Notes: generated by a model from the sequence alone, not told the origin. Positions 17,144 to 27,259 are shown, numbered from the stretch's first letter. The stretch is DNA of 64,000 nt from Neisseria arctica (GCF_022870905.1 NZ_CP091510.1:1922001-1986000), one strand, 5' to 3'. Numbers and translations: made by a program.

Positions 17144-19438
17144 GTGAAGAATACGACGAAGCGTCCGGCTCGCTCCGCACATGCCGTCAAACTGATAAAC
17201 GACACTTTATGGCTTTTTGGATTGGCCGTAACCGTTTATATAGCCCTTGCCCTCGCCAGTTTTACCATGACTGATCCTGCATGGTCGCGCAGTGTGCCCG
17301 CTACAGAACAAGTGCGCAATCTCGGCGGGCTCTTCGGTGCATACTTGGCCGATGTCGGCTACTATTTATTCGGCTTATCGTTTTGGTGGTGGGTAATTGC
17401 CGCCAGTATTTATCTGTATAAAAACTTCCGCTTGATACAAACCGAAGAAAGCAAACCCTACAATACTGCCGTAGCCTTTACCGGTTTACTAATCCTGCTG
17501 ATTTGCAGCCCCGTATTAGAAGTTTTCGCCTTCCAAGAACGTTTAGAAAACACCCTGCCCGTAGGTGCAGGCGGCTTAATCGGTACATTTGCCGCCCAAG
17601 GTATGAGCTGGCTATTGGGCACTTCAGGCAGCCTTCTCATTTTACTTGTTATCCTTCTTCTCGCATTATCGCTGGTCGCACAAATTTCATGGCTTGATAT
17701 TCTTGAAAAAACCGGTGCCAAACTTGAGTGGCTATGGATGAAACTGAGCCGCAAGCAAGAAAAATTTATCAAAGATTTACCAGATGCCAAAACCACCCGC
17801 CGCATGGTACGCGAAGCCAAAAACATCACTGCCGAACCGGTAGAAACAATCGAAGGCACCACAAGTAACCGCAAAACCGTATCGGTATCCGTTGCACCTC
17901 CTCCCGCTCCTGTCCAAGCTCCTCTCTTTGATGAAAAAGGCCAAGCTGCCGAACCGTTGCCGCAAGGAGAATACAGCAAGCCCTCACTAGGTTTGTTGCG
18001 CCAACCTCAAGGCGAAGCCCCTGTTATCAATCCTGAAGTGTTACAGCAGACTGCGGAACGCATCGAGGCTAAACTTGCCGAATTCGGCATTAGCGTTCAA
18101 GTTGTTTCCGCCACAGCCGGTCCTGTTATCACCCGTTTCGAAATCGAGCCTGCCCAAGGCGTTAAAGGCAGCCAAATTGTTGGCCTATCCAAAGACTTGG
18201 CCCGTTCGATGTCCTTACAAGCCGTACGCATCGTTGAAACCATTGCCGGTAAAAATACGATGGGTATCGAACTACCAAACGAACGCCGCCAAGACGTTAT
18301 GCTGAGCGAAATACTCTCATCACCGGTTTTTACCGAAGCCAAATCCAAGCTAACCGTCGCCCTTGGAAAAGATATAGCCGGCATTCCGGTTGTAGGTGAT
18401 TTAGCCAAAATGCCGCACCTTTTGGTAGCAGGTATGACAGGATCGGGGAAGTCCGTTGGCGTAAACGGCATGATTATGTCGATGCTGTTCAAAGCCACGC
18501 CCGAAGAAGTCCGCTTCATCATGATCGATCCCAAAATGCTTGAACTTAGCATTTACGACGGCATTCCCCACCTGCTTTGCCCTGTGGTTACCGATATGCG
18601 TGAAGCAGGCCAGGCACTCAACTGGTGTGTAGCCGAAATGGAAAAGCGCTATCGGCTCCTTTCGTATGCCGGTGTGCGTAATTTGGAAGGATTTAATAAA
18701 AAAGTACGCGAAGCCAAAGAGGCCGGCAAACCGTTACTCAACCCCTTCAGCCTGAATCCTGACAATCCAGAACCGCTTGAAGCCCTACCGATGATTGTCG
18801 TTGTTATCGACGAATTGGCAGACTTAATGATGACCGAGCGCAAATCTGTCGAACAACAAATCGCCCGTCTTGCCCAAAAAGCACGTGCTGCAGGCATCCA
18901 CATGATAGTCGCAACCCAACGACCCAGCGTAGATGTCGTTACCGGCCTGATTAAAGCCAATATTCCCACACGCATGGCCTTTACCGTACAAAGTAAGATT
19001 GACAGCCGCACCATTCTCGATCAAATGGGGGCGGAAGAATTACTGAAATACGGTGATTTATTATTCCTCCAACCCGGCAATGCAGAACCGACACGCTTGC
19101 AAGGCGCATTTGTATCCGATGACGAAGTCCATCAAATCGTTGCCCATATCAAGCGTCAAGCCCCGGCCAATTATATTGATGGCATACTGACGGGCGAGGC
19201 TGCATTGGAAACTACTAATGTTGTCAATCCCAATGCCAACAGTGACGAACTATTTGATCAAGCAGTAGCTTTCGTATTGGAATCTCGTAAAACTTCTATT
19301 TCTTCTCTGCAACGCCAACTTCGTATCGGCTACAACCGCGCTGCTAATCTGATGCAGGCACTCGAAGATGCAGGTGTCGTTTCTCCCGCTGATGTCGGTG
19401 GTAGCCGCCGTATTCTTGCACAGAAGGATAACTTGTAA
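17144..19438 (+). CDS. ftsK: DNA translocase FtsK
   Basis: 764 residues from a GTG with AAAGG 4 nt upstream. About four membrane segments occur in the first 190 residues, then a short linker (about 190-290), and the RecA-like motor with Walker [13 protein letters not shown] near residue 430 and Walker [14 protein letters not shown] near 550. A winged-helix gamma domain ends the protein (about 700-764) and should read KOPS sites. FtsK anchors at the division septum and pumps chromosome ends apart. The linker is short compared with E. coli FtsK. The frame is open upstream of the GTG but has no ATG there; a plausible true start at 17047 is one base out of frame across the A9 tract. Confidence 0.93.
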   Translation: MKNTTKRPARSAHAVKLINDTLWLFGLAVTVYIALALASFTMTDPAWSRSVPATEQVRNLGGLFGAYLADVGYYLFGLSFWWWVIAASIYLYKNFRLIQTEESKPYNTAVAFTGLLILLICSPVLEVFAFQERLENTLPVGAGGLIGTFAAQGMSWLLGTSGSLLILLVILLLALSLVAQISWLDILEKTGAKLEWLWMKLSRKQEKFIKDLPDAKTTRRMVREAKNITAEPVETIEGTTSNRKTVSVSVAPPPAPVQAPLFDEKGQAAEPLPQGEYSKPSLGLLRQPQGEAPVINPEVLQQTAERIEAKLAEFGISVQVVSATAGPVITRFEIEPAQGVKGSQIVGLSKDLARSMSLQAVRIVETIAGKNTMGIELPNERRQDVMLSEILSSPVFTEAKSKLTVALGKDIAGIPVVGDLAKMPHLLVAGMTGSGKSVGVNGMIMSMLFKATPEEVRFIMIDPKMLELSIYDGIPHLLCPVVTDMREAGQALNWCVAEMEKRYRLLSYAGVRNLEGFNKKVREAKEAGKPLLNPFSLNPDNPEPLEALPMIVVVIDELADLMMTERKSVEQQIARLAQKARAAGIHMIVATQRPSVDVVTGLIKANIPTRMAFTVQSKIDSRTILDQMGAEELLKYGDLLFLQPGNAEPTRLQGAFVSDDEVHQIVAHIKRQAPANYIDGILTGEAALETTNVVNPNANSDELFDQAVAFVLESRKTSISSLQRQLRIGYNRAANLMQALEDAGVVSPADVGGSRRILAQKDNL

Positions 19439-19486
19439 AAACCTATTCCAATCAGGACATTAACCAAATCATTGCTGTAAACAACA

Positions 19487-19517
19487 AATGCCGTCTGAAA
19501 ACTTTTCAGACGGCATT
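19487..19517 (+). terminator. DNA-uptake-sequence terminator after ftsK
   Basis: AATGCCGTCTGAAAA and its complement (AT-type) start 48 nt after the ftsK stop. Confidence 0.85.
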
Positions 19518-19634
19518 ACATTTACATATCTAAAAAATTCTAGATCTAAGCATCAGTAAAGAATCTTTTTTACTTGATGCGGTTGCAAAACCCAAACAAC
19601 TAACTCTGCAAAATAAAGCCGTTCTCAAGCCCGC

Positions 19635-19943
19635 CTATACTATTGCCAATAAACCGGGGGCTTTACCTTCCACCAGCTCAAAGAGTATTTCAGTAGCACC
19701 ACAGCCTGCCACGAGTGATACAACAAGGCATTTGCCTATTGAAAACAACTTTTCTTTTTCGTTAGGGCGGTACTTAACCATAATTTATCTACCTGCAGGA
19801 TAACAGCTAAATGCAGTCTCATCTTCCATTTGAAGGCTTAAGAGCTTATTTGTTGGCTTGGCATTTTTAATTTGGCAGTGGTTGGGCGGCACTTTGGGGA
19901 TATTTTTCCAAGGCACTTGAACGATCCCACAATATACCTCTCC
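19635..19943 (-). pseudogene. Remnants of one or two small genes
   Basis: Two joined open stretches in the same frame. From 19943 to 19785 there is a 52-residue open run with no good start, ending SLQMEDETAFSCYPAGR; then, one codon later, a 48-residue ORF (19781-19635) beginning MVKYRPNEKEK with a hydrophobic stretch and a lipobox-like LVAGC (cysteine 27). The second could be a tiny lipoprotein. The first reads like the C-terminus of a lost protein. The opposite strand also holds an open run (to 19803) without an ATG, so the strand is not certain. No family recognised. The stretch from 19944 to 20069 shows nothing. Confidence 0.35.
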
Positions 19944-20069
19944 TTAATTAATTTGATAGGATTGGATCAAATGCTATCGGATATAAAATCAGCAGTGAAA
20001 AATATAAAAATCAGCTGAACGCCGTATCTTTATTTAATCTTGCGGATGTTACCGGATGATATAGAGTGT

Positions 20070-20100
20070 AAAAAAAACAGCCCAAAAATTGGACTGTTTT
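20070..20100 (-). terminator. Terminator after tRNA-Leu
   Basis: In minus sense GAAAACAGTCC...GGGCTGTTTT followed by a run of T. One mismatch sits in the stem. It lies 8 nt past the tRNA 3' end. Confidence 0.8.
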
Positions 20101-20107
20101 CTTTTAA

Positions 20108-20193
20108 TGGTGCCGACAATGAGACTTGAACTCATACGACCTAGGGTCACTACCCCCTCAAGATAGCGTGTCTACCAATTCCACCATGTCGGC
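20108..20193 (-). tRNA. tRNA-Leu (anticodon GAG)
   Basis: 86 nt with a long variable arm, as expected for leucine. Acceptor GCCGACA/TGTCGGC, discriminator A, encoded CCA, anticodon stem CTATC/GGTAG and loop TTGAGGG (anticodon GAG). It follows tpiA-secG on the same strand, a gene order conserved in many proteobacteria. Confidence 0.95.
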
Positions 20194-20212
20194 ATATACT
20201 TAAATTTTAGTC

Positions 20213-20563
20213 TTACTGCTGAGGTTGAGAACTTGCTACAGCAGGAGCCTGTTGTACCGGCTGAACATTTGCCGGCTGACTTTGCTGCACATTAGTAAAA
20301 TCCAAACCATGCGAAGTTGAATTACTATAAATGTAAACCATTGCCATGCAGCTTGCAAAGAATACAGTTGCTGCAATCGCAGTACTTCGGCTTAAAAAGT
20401 TTGCATTACCACTTGAACCAAACACACCTTGTGCGCTACCGCTGCCAGAGCCGAAGGTTGCACCGGCATCAGCACCCTTACCTTGCTGCATCAATACCAA
20501 AATGATCACAGATAAGGCTGCAAAGATGTTGATAATCCAAATAATGGTTTTAAATGCTTCCAT
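20213..20563 (-). CDS. secG: Protein translocase subunit SecG
   Basis: 116 residues with two membrane segments (about 3-23 and 53-73) linked by the family loop MQQGKGADAGATFGSGS...GSSG. SecG is the small accessory subunit of the SecYEG channel in the inner membrane. The C-terminal tail is rich in Gln, Pro and Ala (PVQQAPAVASSQPQQ), which is variable in the family. It starts 6 nt after the tpiA stop, so the two are co-transcribed. Confidence 0.95.
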   Translation of the reverse strand: MEAFKTIIWIINIFAALSVIILVLMQQGKGADAGATFGSGSGSAQGVFGSSGNANFLSRSTAIAATVFFASCMAMVYIYSNSTSHGLDFTNVQQSQPANVQPVQQAPAVASSQPQQ

Positions 20564-20569
20564 AAATTT

Positions 20570-21334
20570 CTACGATTCTTGTGCGGCATTGATGATTGAA
20601 GTAAATGAATCATATGCCAAAGATGCGCCGCCAACCAAAGCGCCATCCACATAGGGTACGGCAAAAATATCGGTGGCGTTATTGGCATTCACACTACCGC
20701 CGTAAAGAACGCGAATCTTAGCATCATTACCGTGCATTGACAAGATCTGTTCATAAATAAATTGATGCATTTCTGCAATCTGCTCTACCGTAGCCACTTT
20801 ACCGGTACCAATTGCCCATACCGGTTCATAAGCTACTGCTATGTGCTTAGTATCCAAACCTTCCAAAACACTCAATTGATGGGCAATCACTTCTTTCTCT
20901 TTACCGGCCTCCCGCTCTTCCAAGCTCTCACCTACGCATAACAGCGGAAGTAAGCCGACATTCAATACATTTTCGATTTTCTGACGTTGTATTTCATTTT
21001 TTTCACCGAAATACAAACTTCTCTCAGAATGGCCGATTAATACGATATCAACACCAATATCAGCCATCATTTCGGCAGATACTTCCCCTGTGTAAGCACC
21101 ATTGCCCGCAAAGCGGCTGACGTCTTGAGCACAAGTCAAAATCCGGTTATTCAGCACTATTTGCATAGCATTATGCAGTTGCAGCAAATAAACAGTTGGC
21201 GCTGCCAAGCCGATACATACCCGGTCAACTTGAGGCAAAATACGGAAACGGTGCATCAAGGCATTATTGTTCTGTAAACGGCCGTTCATTTTCCAATTGC
21301 CGATAACCCATTTTTGATTCCACAAACTTTCCAT
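20570..21334 (-). CDS. tpiA: Triosephosphate isomerase
   Basis: 254 residues. The catalytic set is intact: Asn13 and Lys15 in IGNWKMN, His102 in LIGHSERS, and Glu170 in [12 protein letters not shown]. It interconverts glyceraldehyde-3-phosphate and dihydroxyacetone phosphate. The N-terminus has three residues (MES) before the usual start region, and a TTG at codon 4 is another possible start. Operon tpiA-secG-tRNA-Leu. Confidence 0.97.
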   Translation of the reverse strand: MESLWNQKWVIGNWKMNGRLQNNNALMHRFRILPQVDRVCIGLAAPTVYLLQLHNAMQIVLNNRILTCAQDVSRFAGNGAYTGEVSAEMMADIGVDIVLIGHSERSLYFGEKNEIQRQKIENVLNVGLLPLLCVGESLEEREAGKEKEVIAHQLSVLEGLDTKHIAVAYEPVWAIGTGKVATVEQIAEMHQFIYEQILSMHGNDAKIRVLYGGSVNANNATDIFAVPYVDGALVGGASLAYDSFTSIINAAQES

Positions 21335-21697
21335 AACAAATATCCCAAATGACCTTGGCGCACTTTATATAAAAAATAGTAGCTAAGAAAATAAATCACA
21401 CACGCACATATAATAATTCGCTACCCAACACAAACAAGTGTTACAAACGATAAACATTAATGACTAGCTTTATTTTCCAACTATATTTTTAAAGAATTAC
21501 AGCTGATTTTAATGTAGGCAAGTGTAGTAAATTATGAATAAATTAGCAATACTGTTGCGGTATCTATGATATTTGCTCCGAGTTAAAAGCTGCAAGCATG
21601 CAATATCCCCTTCTCTGCCTATATTTGCTTGACCCGAAACACTGAAACAGCAACAATTATACCGCTTTGATTTCCAGTTATTTCAAACCTTTAAACC
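21335..21697. other. Divergent intergenic region, tpiA / msrC
   Basis: 363 nt of AT-rich DNA with no ORF, uptake sequence or clear hairpin. It should hold both promoters, but I cannot place them with confidence. Confidence 0.5.
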
Positions 21698-22234
21698 ATG
21701 CATGAAATCCATCTTACCCACGGCAACAAAGAAGCTATTTACCAACAGTTATTACCACAAATCGAAAGCCTGATCAGCGAAGAGCCGAGCTTGATTGCCA
21801 ATTTGGCCAATATTGCTGCGGTTTTAAAAACAGCCTTCGACTGGCTCTGGGTAGGTTTTTACCTAGAAGACGCACAACGGCATGAGCTTGTACTGGGCCC
21901 GTTCCAAGGCCCTGTGGCATGTACGCGCATCCCGTATGGTCGTGGGGTATGCGGGCAAGCGTGGGCTGGCCGAAAAACCATTGTTGTCAGTGATGTTAAT
22001 GTCTACCCCGATCATATTGCCTGCTCCTCCCTTTCCCAATCGGAAATTGTCGTTCCTATTTTTGATACGCAACATGACAGCCTAATCGCCGTATTGGATG
22101 TTGATGCCGACACTCTAAACCGATTCGATGATACCGACTCCGCCTACCTCGGCAAATTAGCTGCACTGATTGCCCAACAGCACAGCAAAAGCGAAACAAC
22201 CGATACTATTAAAGCAGACGTAAAACCATTATAA
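21698..22234 (+). CDS. msrC: Free methionine-(R)-sulfoxide reductase (GAF domain)
   Basis: 178 residues, one GAF domain. Cysteines at 75 (VACTRIPYG), 85 (GVCGQAW) and 109 (HIACSS) have the spacing of the three redox cysteines of fRMsr; the last is normally the catalytic one. The enzyme reduces free methionine-R-sulfoxide with thioredoxin and helps resist oxidants. The C-terminal 15 residues are polar and variable. The following gene starts 51 nt downstream on the same strand. Confidence 0.9.
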   Translation: MHEIHLTHGNKEAIYQQLLPQIESLISEEPSLIANLANIAAVLKTAFDWLWVGFYLEDAQRHELVLGPFQGPVACTRIPYGRGVCGQAWAGRKTIVVSDVNVYPDHIACSSLSQSEIVVPIFDTQHDSLIAVLDVDADTLNRFDDTDSAYLGKLAALIAQQHSKSETTDTIKADVKPL

Positions 22235-22285
22235 TCGCGCATAACCTATAAAACACCCGAATAACACAATATAGCGGAGCAAAAA

Positions 22286-22942
22286 ATGAATTTCGAAAAA
22301 GCACGTTTCAATATGGTAGAACAACAAATCCGTCCATGGGACGTGTTGGACTTCGACATTTTAGATGCCTTGAGTGAGATTCCCCGTGAAGCCTTTGTGA
22401 GCGAATCCCACAAGCCCTATGCTTATTCTGATACGGCTCTCCCTTTACCCAACGGCGGCAGTATGCTTGAGCCTAAAATCGTTGCACGTATGATCCAAGG
22501 TTTGGATTTGACACCGCTGGACAAAGTTTTGGAGGTCGGCACCGGTTCGGGCTATGCTACCGCCGTTTTACGCAAAATGGCAGGAGAGGTTGTTACAATT
22601 GACATCGACGCCGAACAACAAGCCCGCGCCAAAGAAGTGTTAGATGGATTAGCGTTGAACAATATTACCTATCAAATCGGTGACGGCCTAAGCGGAGAAG
22701 CAGGCGGTTCACCATTTGATGCCATTTACATCGGTGGTGCGGTTAATAGTGTACCCGAAATCTTAAAACAACAATTAAAAGACGGTGGCCGAATGGTAGT
22801 CGTTACAGGCGATGCCCCCGTGCAACGAGCCCGCCTGATTATTCGTAAAGGTGATAAATTTACCGAAGCCACTTTATTTGATACTTTGATTCCGAAATTA
22901 TCAAGTAAAACTGACGCTCCGGCAGATAAATTCAGTTTTTAA
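22286..22942 (+). CDS. Protein-L-isoaspartate O-methyltransferase family protein
   Basis: 218 residues. The N-terminus NFEKARFNMVEQQIRPWDVLD and IPREAFV, then SAM-binding motif I LEVGTGSGYATAVL, place it in the PCMT family. These repair isoaspartyl residues, but this shorter beta-proteobacterial branch lacks the typical SxP active-site context (here GGSMLEPK), so the true substrate is uncertain. Ribosome site AGCGGAG. Followed by an uptake-sequence terminator, so it likely shares a transcript with msrC. Confidence 0.82.
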   Translation: MNFEKARFNMVEQQIRPWDVLDFDILDALSEIPREAFVSESHKPYAYSDTALPLPNGGSMLEPKIVARMIQGLDLTPLDKVLEVGTGSGYATAVLRKMAGEVVTIDIDAEQQARAKEVLDGLALNNITYQIGDGLSGEAGGSPFDAIYIGGAVNSVPEILKQQLKDGGRMVVVTGDAPVQRARLIIRKGDKFTEATLFDTLIPKLSSKTDAPADKFSF

Positions 22943-22978
22943 GCCTGAGCCTAAACAAAATACCAAAGCAAATTTAAG

Positions 22979-23009
22979 AGGCCGTCTGAAAATTTTCAGA
23001 CGGCCTTTT
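22979..23009 (+). terminator. DNA-uptake-sequence terminator
   Basis: AGGCCGTCTGAAAA and complement (AG-type) followed by TTTT, 36 nt after the methyltransferase stop. Confidence 0.85.
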
Positions 23010-23137
23010 CGTTAAATAACAGTTATCCAGCCTATATACTTAACTGATTTCAGGCCCAATTACCACATGTGTAAGTCATGTCACCAAATCTCAGACTATA
23101 ATGGCTACTTACACCCACTATATAAAAATGAAAGATT

Positions 23138-23674
23138 ATGAAACAACTATACAGCTTTAGCGCACAAGATTCTTCAGGGCAAACCATCAACATGACGGAC
23201 TATGAAGACAAGGTTTTGCTGATCGTTAACACTGCCACACGTTGCGGTTTAACTCCGCAATACCAAGAATTGCAGGCTCTATATAACCGCTATGCAGATC
23301 AAGGTTTTGAAATTCTAGATTTCCCCTGCAACCAATTTCGCACACAAGCTCCCGAAGCAAGCGGAGAAATTGCACAAATATGTCAAACAAAATTCGGCAC
23401 CAAATTCAAAATATTCGACAAAGTCGAAGTCAATGGCACCAACACGCACCCTATTTACCGCTACCTGAAATCTCAGAAACCTCACGATAAAGGCGGCTTA
23501 AAATTTAAAGACTTGCTACTCAAGCTGGCTGCGTTGGGAACAAAACAGGAAAATGGTGACATCAAATGGAATTTCACAAAATTTCTAGTCAATCGAAAAG
23601 GCGAGGTGATCGAACGTTTTGCTCCCAGTATGCCTCCAAGTGAAATTGCACCATATATAGAGGCTCTGCTATAA
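23138..23674 (+). CDS. gpxA: Glutathione peroxidase
   Basis: 178 residues with the thioredoxin-like fold of the GPx family. The peroxidatic cysteine is Cys36 in NTATRCGLTPQY, followed by the family motif FPCNQF (residues 62-67) and KWNFTKFLV near residue 146, which supply the Gln and Trp of the active site. It reduces peroxides, in bacteria often with thioredoxin rather than glutathione. No signal peptide, so cytoplasmic. Single gene between two uptake-sequence hairpins. Confidence 0.92.
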   Translation: MKQLYSFSAQDSSGQTINMTDYEDKVLLIVNTATRCGLTPQYQELQALYNRYADQGFEILDFPCNQFRTQAPEASGEIAQICQTKFGTKFKIFDKVEVNGTNTHPIYRYLKSQKPHDKGGLKFKDLLLKLAALGTKQENGDIKWNFTKFLVNRKGEVIERFAPSMPPSEIAPYIEALL

Positions 23675-23687
23675 CTCGAATATCCTA

Positions 23688-23729
23688 GCCGTCTGAAATC
23701 TATTTAAGAAATAAAATTTTCAGACGGCA
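23688..23729 (+). terminator. DNA-uptake-sequence terminator after gpxA
   Basis: GCCGTCTGAAA and TTTTCAGACGGC separated by 18 nt, starting 14 nt past the stop. Confidence 0.75.
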
Positions 23730-23883
23730 TAAATACCCCCTATTTTTAACCAAAGCTTATCGAAATAATTTTTAAACAATATACCCATAAACCGACCTAT
23801 CCACCCCCTCTCAACCCATCATACCGGCTCGATTCTTAATCAACATAGCTCTCTAAAAATAGCGATTATTTGCTATAATCAGC

Positions 23884-24005
23884 TTTCAGACGGCTGTTAT
23901 ACAAAGCCGTCTGAAAAAAATCCTACTATATTTCGCCGTACCTGCCTGAAACCCTAACCATGCGCATGAAAACCGTGTGCATCATTAGTGTTTTAGCGGT
24001 ACGGC
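23884..24005 (+). promoter_or_regulatory. Structured leader of pnp
   Basis: Two structures precede pnp. At 23884-23916 a pair of uptake sequences faces inward (TTTCAGACGGCT...AGCCGTCTGAAA). At 23935-24005 GCCGTACC pairs with GGTACGGC and encloses a second stem, ATGCGCA/TGTGCAT. In other bacteria pnp mRNA is autoregulated through a leader hairpin cut by RNase III, so a similar role is possible (inference). A 27-codon ORF starting at 23960 overlaps the pnp start. Confidence 0.45.
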
Positions 24006-24024
24006 ATCAACCGAAAGGAACAAT

Positions 24025-26151
24025 ATGTTCAATAAACACGTAAAAACCTTCCAATATGGTAACCAAACCGTTACCTTGGAAACCGGCGAAATTGCACGTC
24101 AAGCCGCCTCAGCCGTTAAGGTATCAATGGGCGATACCGTTGTTTTGGTTGCCGTAACCGCTGCCAAAGAGGTCAAAGCCGGACAAGATTTCTTCCCGCT
24201 TACCGTTGATTATCTGGAACGCACCTATGCAGCCGGCAAAATCCCCGGAGGCTTCTTCAAACGCGAAGGCAAACAAAGCGAAAAAGAAATCCTAACCAGC
24301 CGCCTAATCGACCGCCCCATCCGCCCATTATTCCCCGAAGGTTTCTACCATGACATCCAAATCGTTGCCATGGTTGTTTCCGTTGATCCGGAAATCGATT
24401 CCGATATCCCCGCGATGATTGGTGCATCTGCCGCCTTGGTATTGAGCGGCGTACCTTTTGCCGGACCTATCGGCGCCGCACGCGTAGGCTATATCAACGA
24501 CCAATATGTATTAAACCCGACTAAAACCCAATTAGCCCAATCTAAAATGGACTTAGTCGTAGCCGGCACACAAAAAGCCGTTTTGATGGTGGAGTCGGAA
24601 GCACAAGAATTACCTGAAAGCGTTATGCTTGGTGCCGTTGTTTTCGGTCACGAACAAATGCAGGCAGCCATCACCGCCATTAATGAACTGGCAGATGAAG
24701 TAAATCCGGAAGTATGGGATTGGAAAGCTCCGGAAACCAACGAGGCCTTGGTTAGCCAAATCCGTGAAATTGCCGGTAATGCCATTAGTGAGGCATTTAA
24801 AATCCGCCAAAAACAAGCCCGCAGCGCCAAGCTAGATGAAGCATGGAATGCCGTAAAAGAAGCCTTGATTACCGAAGAAACCGATACCCTGACAGCAAAT
24901 CAAATCAAAGGCATCTTTAAACAATTGGAAGCCGATGTAGTACGCAGCCAAATTCTTGACGGCCAACCCCGTATTGATGGCCGCGATACCCGTACCGTAC
25001 GTCCGATTAATATCCAAACCAACGTATTGCCGCGCACCCACGGTTCCGCTCTGTTTACCCGTGGCGAAACCCAAGCATTGGCAATCGCTACTCTCGGCAC
25101 ATCACGCGATGAGCAAATTATCGATGCCTTAAGCGGTGAATATACCGACCGCTTCATGTTGCACTATAACTTCCCGCCTTACTCAACCGGCGAAGTAGGC
25201 CGTATGGGCGCTCCCAAACGCCGTGAAATAGGACACGGCCGCTTGGCAAAACGCGCCTTAGTTGCAGTATTACCCTCACCCGAAGAGTTCAGCTACACCA
25301 TGCGCGTGGTATCAGAGATTACCGAGTCTAACGGTTCTTCATCTATGGCTTCCGTATGCGGCGGCTGCCTGAGCTTGCTGTCAGCCGGCGTACCGCTGAA
25401 GGCTCATGTAGCCGGTATCGCCATGGGCTTGATTTTAGAAGGTAACAAATTCGCCGTTCTAACCGATATTCTCGGTGATGAAGACCACCTCGGCGATATG
25501 GATTTCAAAGTAGCCGGCACAACCAATGGTGTCACTGCCCTGCAAATGGATATTAAAATCCAAGGCATTACCAAAGAAATCATGCAAATTGCTTTGGAAC
25601 AAGCCAAAGAAGCACGTTTCCATATTCTCGGCCAAATGAAAGAAGCAGTAGAAGGCCCCCAAGAGCTGTCGCAACACGCTCCCCGTCTGTTTACAATGAA
25701 GATCAACCAAGACAAGATTCGTGATGTCATCGGCAAAGGCGGGGAAACCATCCGTGCTCTAACTGCCGAAACCGGTACTGAGATCAACATTGCAGAAGAC
25801 GGTACCATTACCATTGCCGCTACCACGCAAGAAGCGGGAGATGCCGCAAAACGCCGTATTGAAGCCATCACAGCCGAAGTAGAAGTTGGCAAAGTATATG
25901 AAGGCACCGTAGTTAAACTGCTGGATAACAATGTTGGCGCTATCGTTTCTGTGATGCCGGGTAAAGACGGTTTGGTACACATCAGCCAAATCGCACATGA
26001 ACGCGTGAAAAACGTAAGCGATTATCTTCAAGTAGGCCAAACCGTTCAAGTGAAAGCTTTGGAAGTAGACGATCGCGGTCGCGTGCGCCTATCTATGAAG
26101 GCTTTGATTGAAGCCCCCGAACGAGAAGAGCGTCAAACTGAAGCAGAATAA
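24025..26151 (+). CDS. pnp: Polynucleotide phosphorylase
   Basis: 708 residues in the full order: first RNase PH domain (about 1-230), alpha-helical linker (about 240-300), second and catalytic RNase PH domain (about 310-545), KH domain with [10 protein letters not shown] (near 571-580), and S1 domain (about 620-690, [17 protein letters not shown]...GLVHISQIA). The enzyme degrades RNA 3' to 5' with phosphate and is part of the degradosome in some species. Ribosome site GAAAGGAAC. Codon use is GC-richer than the surrounding intergenic DNA, normal for a highly expressed gene. Confidence 0.97.
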   Translation: MFNKHVKTFQYGNQTVTLETGEIARQAASAVKVSMGDTVVLVAVTAAKEVKAGQDFFPLTVDYLERTYAAGKIPGGFFKREGKQSEKEILTSRLIDRPIRPLFPEGFYHDIQIVAMVVSVDPEIDSDIPAMIGASAALVLSGVPFAGPIGAARVGYINDQYVLNPTKTQLAQSKMDLVVAGTQKAVLMVESEAQELPESVMLGAVVFGHEQMQAAITAINELADEVNPEVWDWKAPETNEALVSQIREIAGNAISEAFKIRQKQARSAKLDEAWNAVKEALITEETDTLTANQIKGIFKQLEADVVRSQILDGQPRIDGRDTRTVRPINIQTNVLPRTHGSALFTRGETQALAIATLGTSRDEQIIDALSGEYTDRFMLHYNFPPYSTGEVGRMGAPKRREIGHGRLAKRALVAVLPSPEEFSYTMRVVSEITESNGSSSMASVCGGCLSLLSAGVPLKAHVAGIAMGLILEGNKFAVLTDILGDEDHLGDMDFKVAGTTNGVTALQMDIKIQGITKEIMQIALEQAKEARFHILGQMKEAVEGPQELSQHAPRLFTMKINQDKIRDVIGKGGETIRALTAETGTEINIAEDGTITIAATTQEAGDAAKRRIEAITAEVEVGKVYEGTVVKLLDNNVGAIVSVMPGKDGLVHISQIAHERVKNVSDYLQVGQTVQVKALEVDDRGRVRLSMKALIEAPEREERQTEAE

Positions 26152-26203
26152 ATTCTGCCACGGCTTGTTACAAGGCCTCTCTCAACAGGATCATACCAAA
26201 GTA

Positions 26204-26240
26204 AACTGCACTACCGGACAATCCGATAGTGCAGTTTTTA
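26204..26240 (+). terminator. Terminator after pnp
   Basis: Perfect 10-bp stem AACTGCACTA / TAGTGCAGTT with a 13-nt loop and TTTT following. The 290 nt from here to the insertion sequence hold nothing recognisable. Confidence 0.8.
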
Positions 26241-26530
26241 TATCCACAACCGCTCGGCACACTGGTTTCAACCCTACTTCCCACCCAGATCAACTGATCG
26301 ACTATTTATCTTCTTAAACCTGATTCAGAACTGCTTATTTGCTAATTAATCTACAACAAATTTTCATGTAAGAAAAAGCCACTCTTTTATCTTGAAAAGT
26401 AATTTGATGCCGCTTCCCTACGAAGATTTCATAAGTTTGTTACTGCATAATCAAATAGCACTCGCCGTATTTTCTCATCATTTCTTATACATATATGATC
26501 TTCACAAAAATCTCATCAGGCTGATTTGAA

Positions 26531-26538
26531 TAAAATTT
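26531..26538. repeat. Left target-site duplication of the IS element
   Basis: TAAAATTT, repeated exactly at 27252-27259 on the other side of the element. Confidence 0.9.
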
Positions 26539-27251
26539 GGGGCTGTATTAGATTGGCAGTTATGTTACCCTTTAAAAATGAAGATAACACACTGTAAACT
26601 ATCTAAAAAATTACAAAAAAAGTTGCTTGAATTTTTTGTACTTGAGGTAACCGCCCGTTCTGCTGCCAATTTATTGGATATTAACCCCAATTCAGCAGCT
26701 CTGTTTTACCGTAAAATTCGCCAAGTCATTGCCTATCATTTAGAGCTTCAAGCTGATGAAATCTTTGATGGTTCAATCGAGCTTGATGAGAGTTATTTTG
26801 GTGGACAACGAAAAGGCAAACGCGGTCGCGGAGCGGCTGGGAAAGTAGCGGTATTTGGTATTTTGAAACGTCAAGGCAAGGTTTATACTGTTGTCGTTAA
26901 AAATACCAAACAAGATACTTTACTACCTGTTATTAAACGAAAAATAATGCCTGATAGCATTGTTTATACGGACTATTACAAAAGCTATGATGTGCTAGAT
27001 GTGAGTGAATTTACGCATCACAGAATCAATCATTCAGAGCTTTTTGTCGACCGTCAAAACCATATCAACGGTATTGAAAACTTCTGGAATCAGGCAAAGC
27101 GCGTTCTACGAAAGTACAATGGAATTGACCGAAAATCTTTCCCTTTATTCTTGAAAGAATGCGAATTTCGTTTTAACTTTGGTACACCAAAAGAGCAACT
27201 TAAAATTTTGCGAATTTGGTGTGATATTTAAGGCTAATCTAATACAGCCCC
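26539..27251 (+). mobile_element. IS1016-like insertion sequence (IS1595 family)
   Basis: 713 bp bounded by terminal inverted repeats starting GGGGCTGTATTAGATT (16 exact, 18 of 21 matching), one intact transposase, and an 8-bp direct repeat TAAAATTT on both sides. Size, ends, repeat length and transposase type agree with IS1016. The intact duplications and ORF suggest a fairly recent insertion between pnp and the porin gene, which breaks no visible gene. Confidence 0.93.
26578..27231 (+). CDS. IS1595-family transposase
   Basis: 217 residues, full length for IS1016. The catalytic residues are visible: first Asp in SIELDESYFGGQRKGKRGRG (about 68), second Asp in VYTDYYKSYD (about 137), and the third-position region HINGIENFWNQAKR (about 161-174), where the family uses Asn or Glu. 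The N-terminus carries a short helix-turn-helix instead of the zinc ribbon found in other IS1595 subgroups. It carries out cut-and-paste movement of the element. Confidence 0.93.
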   Translation: MKITHCKLSKKLQKKLLEFFVLEVTARSAANLLDINPNSAALFYRKIRQVIAYHLELQADEIFDGSIELDESYFGGQRKGKRGRGAAGKVAVFGILKRQGKVYTVVVKNTKQDTLLPVIKRKIMPDSIVYTDYYKSYDVLDVSEFTHHRINHSELFVDRQNHINGIENFWNQAKRVLRKYNGIDRKSFPLFLKECEFRFNFGTPKEQLKILRIWCDI

Positions 27252-27259
27252 TAAAATTT
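27252..27259. repeat. Right target-site duplication of the IS element
   Basis: TAAAATTT, identical to 26531-26538. Confidence 0.9.

Noticed and set aside
25404..25982. 192-codon minus-strand ORF within pnp
   Set aside because: Antisense to a highly conserved gene; serine- and isoleucine-rich shadow with no start signal.
26108..26317. ORF overlapping the end of pnp
   Set aside because: Out of frame with pnp and runs across the pnp terminator; no family features.
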